Assembly (NCBI RefSeq): GCF_037392515.1
Contig: NC_090280.1
Coordinates: 29,517,118 to 29,581,117 of the forward strand
DNA from: Haliotis asinina
Lineage: Eukaryota; Mollusca; Gastropoda; Lepetellida; Haliotidae
Length of the DNA: 64,000 bases
Direction: 5' to 3'
Shown here one piece after another: positions 43,556 to 55,379 of the stretch. Both the position numbers and the translations under genes were made by a program. The number at the start of each line of letters is the position of its first letter. Position 1 is the stretch's first letter. The notes beneath the pieces are model-generated. The model was not told the DNA's origin. It ran no database searches and was given only the letters and a program-made list of their open reading frames with translations.

Positions 43556-44499
43556 AGATCATTGTTTTCCATAATTCATTTCAAACATTCATACCATCTC
43601 TCTAGACTCAGACTGTAGCCGGTTGAATCAATATCATCCCACACTCAGGTACTTTCACGAGAGGAATTATATGTTGTGAAATGAGAAATGAGATTAAGAA
43701 ACAACATGGTGAAACATTAGGCAGTTACTAAAACTAGGTCCGAAACCCTGGACCTCCCGTGTGTGATCGATTTGCATGTAGCGACTCTATAACCTTGGAA
43801 CCCAATACCTAAGATGAGCTTGGAAAATCTTGTAACAGTTTTCCAATAGGAGACATGCACATAGTAAATGCCCTGTCAAGCCTTCAAGGGTTGTTCAGGT
43901 CCCGTCTCGTTAAGACGAAGAGTAGTGACGACGCCCTGGAACTCGCAGATCGCCTAACGATCCGTGGTCACACCATGTTAATTCTGTATCGTTCACTTTT
44001 CCTTCCCCTGACATAATTGACACAAAACTGGTACCGTGTCACAAGGATGAGGTCATGCTGATGTTGAAGGGCAGGTATTTTCGTCTCAGCCTTGTCGTTG
44101 CCTCCATCTCGTGGATGACATGACCATCTGGTCAACGTGGAGTCTTCGGTAATAGTGATGGTTTAACCCAATTTCCATCCACGAGACCCGATAAACCCCA
44201 TCATGCGGTAGTTGTAAGTTAGAAACATGTTCAGCAATTTCTGTAGCCGTCAAATGCGTCTATGCACGCCAGCATGCGTTGGAGATAAGTCGATCAAGGT
44301 TATACGGTCAAAGCACGTTTTACGTAGACTAGACATTATGTCCACTTCTGACCAACTTAGAAGTAACGTGTGACGACGATTGCATGATTTACTTACAACT
44401 TGTGGCCCCCGTATGAAGGATGTATACGTTGGCATGCGCCTACAATTTTGAGCATGCACTTTCCGACGGCCTCACCATACCACGATGCTTCAGCATGCG
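43556..44499. other. Unassigned intergenic DNA
   Basis: Several GCATGCG-containing stretches (44235-44500) but no ORF or repeat family I can name. Confidence 0.35.
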
Positions 44500-45450
44500 T
44501 TCAACTTTTACATCATGGGGCGACAGGGCCCAAACGTAACATCACTAATGAACTCATGAAGCTGGAGGAGGCCAGGACATTTGTTAAACCCATGGAGGAG
44601 ATGTGAGATGCTGGATAATTGATGATGCATGAACTGTGACCGCCATACAGTATACATCCACAAGATTGCTGAGCGTGAGAAAACAGACACTTATCAAACA
44701 GGTACCTTCCACTGATCTGCATACACGCCCTATTGTGATCGACACAAGAGAATCAGGTCAGTATATGCCCCGCCCATTACATATTTCTAGCAAATATAGC
44801 CCAATGCAACATATGTCATATTTGGGATTTCACTTCCTTAGTAAAGTACAAACTCCAGCACTTTTTTCGGTTGAGTCCCATCCGGGATTCGAACCCGCAC
44901 CCTCAGAGTCAGGCACCCAATCGCCAGCACACAAAGTCAGCCGCCCAGCCCGCCCAGCCACCGCGACCCCCACAAAAATGAAAGTCGGACAACTGGCAGT
45001 CCAGACTGCGCACCCCGCAATCCCGGATGGGACTCAACCGAAAAAAGTGCTGGAGTTTGTACTTTACTAAGAAAGTGAAATCCCAAATATGACATGTGTT
45101 GCATTTGACCACTTTCTGAATGGCATCGTGTAGTTATAGCCCAATGGCCAGAAAAAACATACATGGGTATTCACCTCCCGACTGGGAGAGGAAAAGGGTT
45201 TATTGCCTGTGATGTGAAGACTTAGATACTTGTGAATTATGAATCCAACTCTGAAAAACGTTTGTGAAAAACATTTGCTATGAGACCGTATGGGAATTTG
45301 TCAAGTATTTAGTTCAGAAAAACGTAAAGCAGGTTATGGGAGAAAATATCTTTACCGTTATCTCCTTGTCAGGAATGGCAGGAACGTATGGAACTGTTTA
45401 TAGTAACCCTTAAAAGATTGGAGTGCCTCTTTTTGAAACGCCTGTCCACA
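44500..45450. repeat. Inverted duplicate of 18600-19320, carrying a palindromic SINE
   Basis: Reverse complement of the segment 3' of pseudogene C. Homology is continuous on both sides of the insertion at 44807-45134, so the 18600 copy shows the empty site (CTAGAAATATGTAATGGGC side joined to the GGAGGTGAATACTCATGTA side). Confidence 0.65.
44807..45134 (-). mobile_element. Palindromic element with a tRNA-like core
   Basis: Arms of 84 bases at 44804-44887 and 45021-45104 are near-perfect reverse complements (for example TCATATTTGGGATTTCACTT and CTCCAGCACTTTTTTCGGTT on the left). Between them, on the minus strand, lies a tRNA-like stretch with GGGCGGCTGACTTTGTGTGC and the B-box GGGTTCGAATCCCGG. 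The insertion is bounded by TATAGCCCAATG at 44795-44806 and 45135-45146, a 12-bp target duplication. No ORF beyond shadow frames. Confidence 0.8.
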
Positions 45451-45724
45451 CAAAGCTTCATTACTTACCTTGTTTCAACGTGGAATTATACGAGATATCG
45501 GAATTTATTGGGGGGTTTTTCAGGAACTTCTACTGAAGGTTGAATGTTTTACTTAACATACCATCTAATGTGTAATACCTTTTGTATAGGTCTCATATAT
45601 TTAAGTATGTTTCCGAACAATAGTGAAATTGTCTCTTTGATTGTTCAGAGTGCCTGTGACCACAGCCTGACCTTTCGTATCTGAATGCAGGTTTGCTGTG
45701 TTGGTAAAACCATGAACAATTTGT

Positions 45725-46000
45725 AAATAATTGATACGTTTGGAATCTGGAAACTAATAACCTTATTACAAATATTCAATACGTTTGCCAGATAAACAGA
45801 CATATTATCGATCGTTGAAAACATTCAGAATCCTTATCCGAGCGTGCTGCCAGAACTACAAAACACATAAGTATCAGTTTTCTTCAATCTTGAAAAAAAG
45901 CATATGAGGCCGCCTGGAAGCACGGCAGTTTTAAGGATTAACATGAGAGGTCGTATACTTGAATCTATCTATCAGTAACATAGATCGTTTCATGCCTGTT
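45725..46000 (+). repeat. Very old LINE RT fragment
   Basis: GGAATCTGGAAACTAATAAC, then TCTTCAATCTTGAAAAAAAG CATATGAGG corresponding to the FLDLEKAYD motif, and TTTTAAGGATTAACATGA. No open frame. Confidence 0.55.
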
Positions 46001-46139
46001 GGAAACTACATATCAATTGGTTGCAGTGATATATCCACTGCGCGCAACCCCTTCGATAGAGCATTATTCAAATAAGATACCTGACAGCAATTCATGAACA
46101 TACACCTATGAAATGGTTGAAAACATGCAATGATCTCTG

Positions 46140-46362
46140 AACTCCTAGTTTATAGACCCATATTTACTTGTGTATCGTAACATACAATGATCTATTTTAT
46201 CCTCCTGCAACTAGTTTTAACATCCTGTAATATACTAATAGTTTTTATGTTGTCCCTCGATGGCAGATATTCAGGTATAACAAGAATAAACTAGTTCCAG
46301 TCACAACAAGGCTGAAATATTGCTGATGTGACTTTAAATGTTCACGCTCTCACTCGCCTGCC
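46140..46362 (+). repeat. LINE 3'-tail fragment
   Basis: Degenerate 3' UTR ending in ACAAGGCTGAAATATTGCTG, GTGACTTTAAATGTTCACGC and CTCACTCG. Confidence 0.6.
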
Positions 46363-46369
46363 GATTGGA

Positions 46370-46535
46370 AATAATCGATTGTGGACCAGACACTCCAGTG
46401 ATCAGCAGCTTGTGCATCTATTTACGCAACTGAAATACGATGACGTGTCAGCGAGCCTGACCACCTGATCCAGTTAGTCGTCTCTTGCGACACGTATGGG
46501 TTGCTGAAGACCAGTTCTAACCCTTTACGGATATG
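46370..46535 (-). repeat. R1 relic upstream of copy D
   Basis: AAATAATCGATTGTGGACCA, GAGCCTGACCACCTGATCC and CGTATGGGTTGCTGAAGACC, head end at the right. The same relic lies upstream of copy E (55380-55530), so it predates the D/E duplication. Confidence 0.7.
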
Positions 46536-46715
46536 ATGCTTGAGGGGATGACTCTGTTTAGACAGAGACACGTTTCCATACCACTTACTTTGTCTTCTCT
46601 TATCTCAAACATGTTTTGACTATTACCTGAGGACTGTCATGTGCTACTTTCCCACGTTGGCCACAACCCTGAAACAAACATTTAAAAGCAGAATTTCTTG
46701 ATAGCAGCATGTGAA
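46536..46715 (+). promoter_or_regulatory. Promoter region of copy D
   Basis: Highly similar to the region upstream of E and different from that of A, B and C. Contains the perfect hairpin CTCTGTTTAGACAGAG (46552-46567) and a TATA-like ATTTAAAAGC about 35 bases before the ATG. Confidence 0.5.
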
Positions 46716-46943
46716 ATGTTGCTACCGGTTCTGTACACCTTATTGCTGTGGGGAGCAGCGTCCTCTGACACAACTGTCACGATCTACAACGAGTGGCTGT
46801 CCCAGGGTGGACGTATGCACTATGAAGTTGAACGGTGGAACAAAGTTAATGGGCTGACCCAGTTGAACCTAATACCAAATATGAAATCCATCCGAGCAGC
46901 TGCCGGGCGCTGGGTGAACAGAGACATAAACCTTTTTCCAAAT
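46716..46943 (+). CDS. Copy D exon 1
   Basis: 76 codons from the signal-peptide ATG to INLFPN, donor AAT|GTACGT. Two codons shorter than in A and B near the end (RDINLF against RDESDNLF). Confidence 0.8.
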
Positions 46944-49900
46944 GTACGTATTAGGTAAAACATTATACAGAAAGAAAAGATTTTGGAAAATGTGTAATTT
47001 CGATGTACTGCTGTTCAAGCAGACGCCTCCCCATGGTGCTTAGTAAGGTGATCTACATTGACTTTCTCCATCTATATTGCCTTAATTCTTAAATACTTTT
47101 AAGTATACATCTGTAAGTGTTACGTTGTTAACCCAACCGTTGACAGGGATGCCTAGTTCAATTTTATTTTTTATGAATCTATGATTTGATTTACTCGCAT
47201 GGCTGAAATACTGCCGATGTCACCTAACTCGCTCACACACTCCAACAAAGTCTATGCTTTGCCATGCGATGGAAATGAGGCAGTTAATGTGTAGGAAATA
47301 ATACATACTTTAATGATCACGGGACAGGTCTCCTATCGGTATGTCTGGAACAGACTACATTGCTACACTGCTGAATCTCTGTTTCTGTAAGTCCCCTTGA
47401 TCCGAAGTATCGTGATATACCTTCGACTGTTGGTAATCTATAGTCCGTTTGCATAAAGATAGAAATAGTGTTTTATGCTCACATGCTACTTTGCAGTATA
47501 ATTCTGTGAAAAAAAGGTTATTTCACTGTCCTTAGTAGACAGGTAAGTACACAAGTTTGTATGTAACATAATTTTCATTTATACATAAAACTTTGAAAGT
47601 CGCGATACCGTTGAAATACTGCCCATGTGATTGTAATTTTAACTCGCTCACTCAATCTGTGATTTGTTGAAAAGATTTATCTGTTTCAAACCCAGAGATA
47701 TTCTGTTGAAAAGTGGTTTCAAACACAGATATTCCTCGGTGTTTATTTCGTTAGTTGTTTCAAACATAGGATATTCTGCGATACTCAGTGGTTTCAAACA
47801 AAGATAAATTCAGTGATGCTAAGTGGTAAAGATATGGCTGAGATATTGCCAGTGTGACTCACTCGCTCACTTTTTATGTTATAATTTCCTAAATATGCTA
47901 TCATTTTATGTTCCCTGCTAGTTTCAATCTCTACTTTGGTGACAGATTTTGTAACATCACATTGTAAAGTATTTACGTTTGACATTATGTCATTGATGAT
48001 GTCCCCAGAATGGAACGGCATCTAAGTTCTTGTCAATGTATTTTTTTTCAGTGGCCCCAAAGCCACAGTCACCATGGCTACCCAGACCCTACATATCTCC
48101 AGCACCACGCGCTTCAGTCAAAAACGTGGTCATGGTATATGCAACAACTCAGTAACTATGGGAACAACATCGCTAACATTGTCTGGAACATAGAAGGTAT
48201 GAGACGTTACTAAACTCTTTTAGAGAGAGCTTGTGCCACTGTCATTGGATATAGAAGAATATCTTCTCGACTACCCAAGAACAGCTGTATTTTCACAACA
48301 GAAAGCTAACGCTATCTTACCAACTCTTAAATATATAAAAGATATCGTAAATATTAACAACACATAACATTTTCCGATTCTCTTTATGTCTTCAGACTAT
48401 CACAAATCTTTCTTGTAAACATCCACTCTTAATAGAAAGTATTGAATTGTATAATTATCTTGCTATTGGCCAATGCGACGTCGTGATCTGTTGGTTATCT
48501 TTTTGGAATCCCTGGTAATACGATGGACGACTTCAATGCCAAATTAAATCTGTGACGCCACTTCTTATTTGATACACGGATTACAAAGCTAGCCGATGCA
48601 GAAGAAGTATGACACCCTAGAAGGTATCAATAAATAACATGCAATGAAACCATATCCGTTACACTCACTTGGGTTGTCAGTCCAGATTTGAAGACGTCGT
48701 CATGCAACCATATCGCATTGGCCATATATGATATACGCACGAATATTTTATGAACGGCGATGATCCTTTTTTTCCATCCCGTGTGAATCACTGTCTAGAA
48801 CATCCCGATAGACTGTGTTTAGTATTCCATCACTAGGGATACCTATTTCAAATCAAGAACTACGAACGATCTTTTTAACAATATCAGTTCACATTTAATT
48901 ATTGCATTGGTAAAAAAATGAGAATTGTTATTATTATTAAATTGATTTGTAATTAGATAAATATTTTAGGATTGGAACTTTGAATTAGTAACTCAGATGG
49001 TTAGTGGCTGAATCATCGAGGAGGCTAAGGTACTGTAAAATTATTGTCCTCCTGACACGGTACGTAAGTCGCAAAACATTACAATTACATTAAACTTTCC
49101 ACTATTTATAATCGTAGCATTTGTGTCTTTTTAATTTTGGGCTAGATGTGTCTAAATCGATAACAGCTGAAGTGTAAATCTAGCTAGACCCTATATAGGG
49201 TAAATGTACTGTAAGTCCACATGGTCTCCAGTGTGGCACCAAGTTTGTCACGATATGGCTGAAATATTGACGCTGTGACTTTGAACTCACTCACTCACTC
49301 TCTCAGCGATGTATACAATCACCACCAAAAGTAACGTGAATAGTGTGCAATGAAGATATTGACAATGAGTAAAGCATGGCATTTTTTGGACTAACTTTAC
49401 TTCCAAAAGAGACAACGATAACTCGAAAAAAAGCACTTGGTATGTTTATTTTTCACATGACAGGAAAATCCAATAAATCAATTTGGAAACCTTAACGGGA
49501 AACACACGTTAACGTCAATAGTGAGTGAGTGAGTTAATATTTAACGTCACATCGGCAATCTTGCAGCCATATCGTGACGAGAACAGTCTTGAAAAGAGGA
49601 ATCTATATATATAGTAAACAACCTGTCAACGAAGGACAGTAAAACAACTAGAGAATCACAATAATAAATAAAACTAGCTTGGAAAGTTAAAACTAACATC
49701 ATTATTCAGACAATACCATAAAAACAGGCTCTATAGATCGCCAACAACTGAAGGTAGATCACCATACTAGAGGCCATGGGGACTTTTGCTACCTGCATAG
49801 ACCCTAGCTTGATTTACACCATCCCCTCAGCTGCTGGAGATTGTATGCAAGATTAGCCACAAATTAAAATGACAGAAATACTACAGCTACGAAAAAATGG

Positions 49901-52900
49901 AAGATTAAATTTGACCTCAAATGTTTTGGGACTTACGTACCCTCTCAGGAGGACAATTACTTTACGGTACTTCAACCCCCTTCGAGGATACAGCCGCTAA
50001 CGATCTCAGTTACTAATTCAACTTCCAATCATAAAATGTTTATATATTTACAAGTCAGATAACAAATCTAATTCTTTTAAAAATGCAAAAATTAAATGAG
50101 AACTTACGTTACTAAAAAGGTCCATCATAGTTCTTGATTTGAAATAATTGTCCCTTGTGATGGAGTTAACGTCAATAACGGATGTGACCCCCAATGGCAT
50201 CAGTAACATATCACCTCCCAATGCTGTTGAACTGACGTCGAATGGACCTGTTGGGAATGTTGTTATAAGCGTCAACAACATTCCGTTGTTGTCGTTGCAA
50301 GTTATCTGTGCGTGCTTACTGTTGGTGAACTTGTCTTTCCATCTCATCCCAGAGGCGTTCGATGGGATTCAAATCAAAGCTGGCTAATCATTGTATGAAT
50401 GTCGTTGATCTGGAAGAATGTCTGTGTCAGTCTTGCAGTGTGCACTCTCGCTTTATCGTGCTGAAAAACAAGATGACGTCTTCCAAAGAAAACTGGACGA
50501 ATTACTAGTCTCAACACTTCGTCGATTCAGGGCTGCGCATTAACACCCCTACCAAGACCGTGCGAATTGGTCTGAAAGATTACATGTTGTACATGTCGCC
50601 CAAACTTATTTCACCCCAAAACATGAGGGAAGGCCTTGCTCAGTGATCTCTCTCCAAAACACATGGTTCTGAGAATCTTTCACCTTGGCGACGTCATATT
50701 TTCACTCTGCCTTCTGAGATGACGATACAAAAGCGACTTTCATCTGAGACGACGACGTTCTGCCACTATCCATTGCACCAGTTGCGATGGACTGCCGCCC
50801 AGTTCAGTCCAGCACGTCAAAAGTGAACTAACGTGTGCTCGAAGGCAAAGTAAACCAGAGTATGATGGCGACGTGTGGGTCTGCTGTGTCTTCCTACGGT
50901 CTCACGTGCTGTTGTGGTAGCTGGTATGAAGCAATTTGTCAAATGAAAGGTCACAATGGAGTGGTCTTGCCAGTGTGACGTTTACACGTGGACATCCGCC
51001 ACGAGGGTGGTCAGCAACGGTGTTTGTCTGCTGATAGTGGTCAGATGAACCTATGAGTTCCATAAAGCTCCAACCTTCTGCCTCAATAGTCCCTACAGCT
51101 CTCTGACGTTCGGTAGCTCTTAAACGGGACTATTAAATGGTCACTGTTGTGAACATGCGAACACAGACGTTAAGCAGTAACATCTATCATCGGCATCATA
51201 AGAGCAAGAGCATCATGGAAATAATGTCATTCTATTTCACGACCTGTCTCGGCAGTACGTGAACATCAGCGATGTGTGACGTCACATACGCTGTGTCTGT
51301 AGTAAACAGGTTTTGCCTCGAAAAACAGCATTAACGGAATCAATTACATATCAGAAAGCCACTGTTGATTTACGTCACAGTAGATATTGAGGAATGTCGC
51401 GTTTCTTTTGGCGGTGAGTATAAAAAGAGTGATATAGCGTTAGAGAGAGATACCTTGGACAAAGCCAACCTCGAACAGGTGTCCCAGTGTCTAATGATAA
51501 TCTGAATGCTTTACCTTTTACAGTTTTTGTCCTATCAGTCTATGGTGCAGGTACTGGTTCTTGAAGATCCGAGGTAGAATAGGTGTCCAGAAACTCCAGG
51601 ACACAAAACCTGCAACTGGAAATTATTAAGGCCCAGCAATTCACTTTCTTATTTACTCAGTCATTTTATTATCACGGACTTCTGGTGTCTGCCATTCATA
51701 AATCCCAAAACATTCGAGGCAAATGTTGTTCTACCAAACTTTTAATCGTAGTATATTTGTTGTTTATGATTATAACAAAAGATCAATACAATCGCCAGTG
51801 CCTGAAGGGATGGTGTAAATCCAGCAGTACTTAAGTCCTAATGGATCCAAGTATGGTGATCTACCTTCAGTTTTTGGCGTTACTATAGCCTGTTTTTATG
51901 TTCTAATGTATTGTATTTATTGTGCATGCAAAATATTAGGCCTTCCCCACATATTTGAGGTCATCAATGAACCTGACTGGTACGAAGATGTTATTGACCC
52001 ACAAACGAATATAGACTTTCACAGAGCCGTGGCCGACAAGCTGAAATCACGATTTGGAATGAAAGTTGCCGGACCGTCGTACACTAGTATGGCATTACGA
52101 CAAGCAGATGAAAATAACTTCAGCTCCTGGAAAAGAACTGCAAAGTTTCTGGACATGTCTCTTGATCACTTGGACTTTTTCTCGTTCCATTCCTACAACT
52201 ATCTGCATATCTCAGGTGGAAGCCATACCAACTCTGGCATCAACGAAGCTCGTCTGGTTGCTTCTCTTGACATGGTGGAGAATTATTCCCATATCAAGAA
52301 AGGAAAGAACGTTCAGCTAATTAACACTGAATTTGGATTAGGCGTGTCAGGAGTTCCAGCCGGTTTTGAAAATGGACTAATAGACTTTCAGACCATTTAT
52401 CAATCAAACGGTTTCATGTTTACTTTCCTTAACCTGAGAGAGTTTATCGACAGAGTTACCGTATTTCTCTTTTCGAATGAGCAATATCCAGGTCATCCTT
52501 CCCTTCGGAATTCCTTATTAACAATGCAAGGACAACCTCGTGAGATGACAAAATTCTTCACGTTTTGGAAAAATTTTATTTATGACCACAGATTCCTCCG
52601 TATCTCCAGTCAATACAATGGACAGGAGAGAGTAGTTGCATCACTCGCCCTTGCAAATCCTCACACGAAAGAGATGATGGTTCTACTCCACAACTATGGA
52701 AGTAAATTCGAGAATGTTAAACTGGACTTTCCTAACAACTGGCTTAACCCTTCCAATGGTGAAGAAACATGCGTTCTGCTCGACAATGGTAATCCATCTA
52801 TTCATGCCAATTACCATTTCGACAGGTCTAAGCTTCATGGCACCGTCGGTCTGCCTGGATCGTCAACATGCTTCTACAAGTTTAAAACTAACTACAACTT

Positions 52901-53273
52901 TAATGGAATACGCACGGATAACGAGAACACATACTATGGCAAGAAAATGATTATCCCTATCAGCAACGGACGTGCACAGACAACCGTCGATCTACCCAGC
53001 TCCGGATACCATTCATCGTATCTTAGAGTAGGAATTAGCCGCGACAAGAATGCCAGTGCAAAACCCAAGACCGTTGTCTTCAATGGCCACACGTTATCTT
53101 CGAGTTACATGTTGTTTGATGCCACAAAGGTTAACAGGAAAACAAAGTGGAACGTGTGGGTCTTCATGGTTCCGGCATCACAGGTCCACACGTCAAATAC
53201 AGTGACCATGACATTTGATGGAAACGGTGGTCACGTGACATCCGTCGCACTGGTTGCTGGCAAGCTTCATTAG
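46716..53273 (+). CDS. GH-A glycoside hydrolase, copy D (exon 3 start replaced; status uncertain)
   Basis: Exons 46716-46943, 48052-48196 and a candidate third exon 51940-53273 give an in-frame 568-residue model. Exons 1 and 2 are normal (signal MLLPVLYTLLLWGAASS; donors GTACGT and GTATGA). In A and B exon 3 begins with LNWPDW and 35 further residues before RLPYTFEVINEPDW. In D that 41-residue block is gone and repeat DNA lies at 51541-51939. Homology resumes at LPHIFEVINEPDW, directly behind a fortuitous AG (AAATATTAG|GC) that keeps phase 1. The remaining 440-odd codons are uninterrupted, with Glu135 (INEPDW) and the nucleophile in LINTEFGLG. The missing block probably forms a barrel helix before the acid/base strand, so folding is doubtful. 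It is a recently damaged gene, a rewired functional gene, or one with an upstream exon I cannot see. D differs from A and B by many substitutions and pairs with E. Confidence 0.65.
47025..47665 (+). repeat. Two LINE 3'-UTR fragments in intron 1 of copy D
   Basis: 47025-47245 (CCATGGTGCTTAGTAAGGTG to ATGGCTGAAATACTGCCGAT) and 47385-47660 (AGTCCCCTTGATCC to GAAATACTGCCCATGTG and ACTC tail). Both diverged. Confidence 0.55.
48052..48196 (+). CDS. Copy D exon 2
   Basis: 145 bases after the long T-run acceptor TTTTTTTTCAG. Encodes WPQSHSHHGYPDPTYLQHHA to NIVWNIE plus a split Gly, donor GTATGAG. Confidence 0.8.
48215..49305 (+). mobile_element. Degenerate LINE in intron 2 of copy D
   Basis: RNase H start (TGTGCCACTGTCATTGGAT), diverged C-terminus, 3' UTR boxes (GACACGGTACGTAAGTC) and an ACTC tail. 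Absent from the equivalent intron of E. Confidence 0.7.
49525..50130 (-). repeat. LINE 3' UTR (minus) in intron 2 of copy D
   Basis: GTGAGTGAGTGAGTTAATAT, ACGTCACATCGGCAATCTTG, CAACGAAGGACAGTAAAAC, CCAACAACTGAAGGTAGATC and CCTCTCAGGAGGACAATTAC, all reverse of LINE tail blocks. Confidence 0.75.
50150..51260 (-). mobile_element. Degenerate Tc1-like transposon relic
   Basis: On the minus strand a transposase piece reads FQHDKARVHTARLTQTFF (about 50410-50470) followed by a broken DLNPIERLWDEMER block (about 50320-50360): the second catalytic Asp region and the region of the third. Upstream sequence is too decayed to read and clear terminal repeats are not found. Limits are approximate. Confidence 0.65.
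51541..51939 (+). repeat. Repeat DNA replacing the start of exon 3 in copy D
   Basis: 51556-51595 resembles an R1 head (GAAGATCCGAGGTAGAATAGG); 51705-51905 is LINE 3' UTR (CCCAAAACATTCGAGGCAAA, CCTGAAGGGATGGTGTAAAT, GGTGATCTACCTTCAGTTTT). Host homology ends at about 51540 and resumes near 51940. Confidence 0.65.
51940..53273 (+). CDS. Copy D exon 3 (truncated at its 5' side, otherwise open)
   Basis: 1334 bases to the TAG stop. From LPHIFEVINEPDW to GGHVTSVALVAGKLH there is no stop or shift. The 5' border is inferred from the end of homology and the in-phase AG. Confidence 0.75.
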
Positions 53274-53899
53274 ATAAAATCATTGTTCAGTTCTTTGTTC
53301 GTTGTTTATATATAAAAAGGGTGCCATTTACAAAAAGCAGACAAGTCTGAAATATACTGAGCAAACGATGAGCAAGCTACAATGAATCACAATGCAGATA
53401 TCTAGTACAGTGCAACTGAGTCAAAAGTCAGGTAACAGGACAAGAAAATTAACTCACCAGAATCTTGGTATTGCACAGAGAGAGCAGAAATACCAAATGA
53501 AGCTTGTTCACAAAGTCAGCAGTCAGACTTTGTCAAACGATGGTGATGTAGATGATGTTGTTGACAAATAGGCGTTACAAAAGGCAGAGGCACACAACTC
53601 CAGTAATTCCGAGTGTAAATTCCTGTGTGTGTCCCTCAACACGACAACAAGCCTTGATATACACTGACACAATGTCTGGAACATTGGAGCAATATGCGGC
53701 TATCGCCATTCACTTTGAAATTTCTCGAACAAGGATAGTTAACTCTGGTGTGTTATCTAAAGAGGCCTGCCGCTAAACATACTATTGCCAAATGTGACCC
53801 ACAACTCAAACTCAAAACGCCAAACATTGCGAACCATTAATAACCATCACCTAATCAATGATTATGCAAATTAGAAAAACACGCTCGAACATTGATGAG
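53274..53899. other. 3' flank of copy D
   Basis: Contains TGAGCAAACGATGAGC and a run to 53890. No AATAAA at the position used in A and B; GATAAAATC just after the stop is the nearest candidate. No ORF supported. Confidence 0.4.
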
Positions 53900-54195
53900 G
53901 TTTAACGTCGCTCTTTACATTACGCTCATATGACGGCGTGATGTCTCAAGCTGTCGTATAGTGCTGGCGGACAGAGATACTACAAAGAATGCCACATCAT
54001 ATGCATGTGTACCACACTCAGACACATTATACTGACTCCGAGCCGACCAGTCCTTGTTGTACTCATTAATACCAAACACGGAACAACAAGTATCATGTTT
54101 TAACGTCTTTTAGCATGATGCAGCCGGGGATCGAACCCGCGACCTACCCCTCTTAGGGCGGACGCTCTTACCTGCTACACTTTGGAGACGGGCTC
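53900..54195 (-). mobile_element. T1 tRNA-derived SINE downstream of copy D
   Basis: Minus strand: tRNA-like head with the B-box GGGTTCGATCCCCGGCTG (about 54120-54140) and GAGCGTCCGCCC, body AACAAGGACTGGTCGGCTCG, tail GCCGTCATATGAGCGTAATG and GCGACGTTAAACC. The orthologous copy lies 3' of E. Confidence 0.8.
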
Positions 54196-54529
54196 TGTTA
54201 GATACATTAGGTTTTACGGATGTTATAAATCAATCCAATAGACTTAGAATTGCGATCCTAAAAATATGCACAAAGGGGTATCAAGCTGGAGCTCCTATTA
54301 GTAAGCTGTGTATATCCATATATTGTTCATTTACACGGTATGTGAGACAGACAATGAAATGAAAGGGACTGTTAAGAATCATGTCTGGACCGGACACCGT
54401 TCAGCTGTACTGATATGTGTATTGCATGCAACCACTTCGACAGATTTGTTTTGGAGGATAATATATATACGTTGTCTTACAGCAATCTATGAACATACGT
54501 TCTGACATGTTTAATGTACAGAGGCTTAG

Positions 54530-55368
54530 CGACCTTACTTGCTGGTGATCTGTAGCCTCGTTCCTACGTACTGTGTATCGTAAATTTATAATCAGGTATA
54601 TTTGACATTTTGCAAGTTATTATAGTGTCCCTCAATGGTGGGTTTTAATTCATAACAAGAAAAAGATTTATTCCAGTAACGATATGGCTGAAATATTGCC
54701 GAAGAGATTTTAAACTTACTTAGTCATTCACTCATAAAAAATGCATGACTGTTTCAAAAAGTGCTTGTCATGTAGCAATGTTCGATATGTAGTATCGCCG
54801 ATAATATTGTCATCTAACGATATTTGCAACGTTACCATATGCAGTTGGGAATTCACACACCCTGTCTTGAAGTTGAACATCTTTTGATCAAGTTTGGATT
54901 TGTTGTTTGTAGGGTCTTTGCATGGACATATAATCTGTTAACGTGCATATCTTCCTTAGTTATTGGGAATCCAAAGAACCGTAGCTTTACTATTGTGCAT
55001 CTACTTTAATTTTGCAAGCCATGCTTCGTGATATTGTAATTAACATTCTCTTCATAAAATTGACACAAACGTAACATAATTTTTTCTTGCTAGACCAACT
55101 TTCAACTGCTTTTAGTCGGAGAATATGTGTATTCTTAATGTATGGCTAGATGTGTCTCAATTGCTAACAGCTGAAGAGTTGTTGGCGATCTATAGCCCAT
55201 TTGTATACTGTCTTGTCCGCATTTGAAATCATATTTTAGAGAAAGATGCTAGTTTTACTTACTGTGATATTCTGATTGGTTTTCCTGTCCTGTTGACAGG
55301 TGTTTTAAATATATATATCTGGCTGAAATATTGCCGATATGACTAAATTTTAACTCACTCACTGTCAT
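54530..55368 (+). repeat. LINE 3'-UTR fragments between D and E
   Basis: First fragment about 54530-54735 (CTGGTGATCTGTAGCC to ACGATATGGCTGAAATATTG). Second about 55090-55368 (GGCTAGATGTGTCTCAATTG, GTTGGCGATCTATAGCCC, CTGGCTGAAATATTGCCGAT, AACTCACTCACTG). The stretch between is unassigned. Confidence 0.6.
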
Positions 55369-55379
55369 GCTACATGCCC

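Noticed and set aside
44636-45070. 144-codon plus frame
   Set aside because: Runs through the palindromic element with the tRNA-like core; translation PGFEPAPSESGTQSP is the usual reading of a tRNA-SINE B box.
51300-51540. Alternative upstream exon for copy D containing the missing LNWPDW block
   Set aside because: Scanned between 48197 and 51940 for LNWPDW-like and GQFPNN-like coding sequence and found none; the 51430-51540 stretch instead matches the intron of E.
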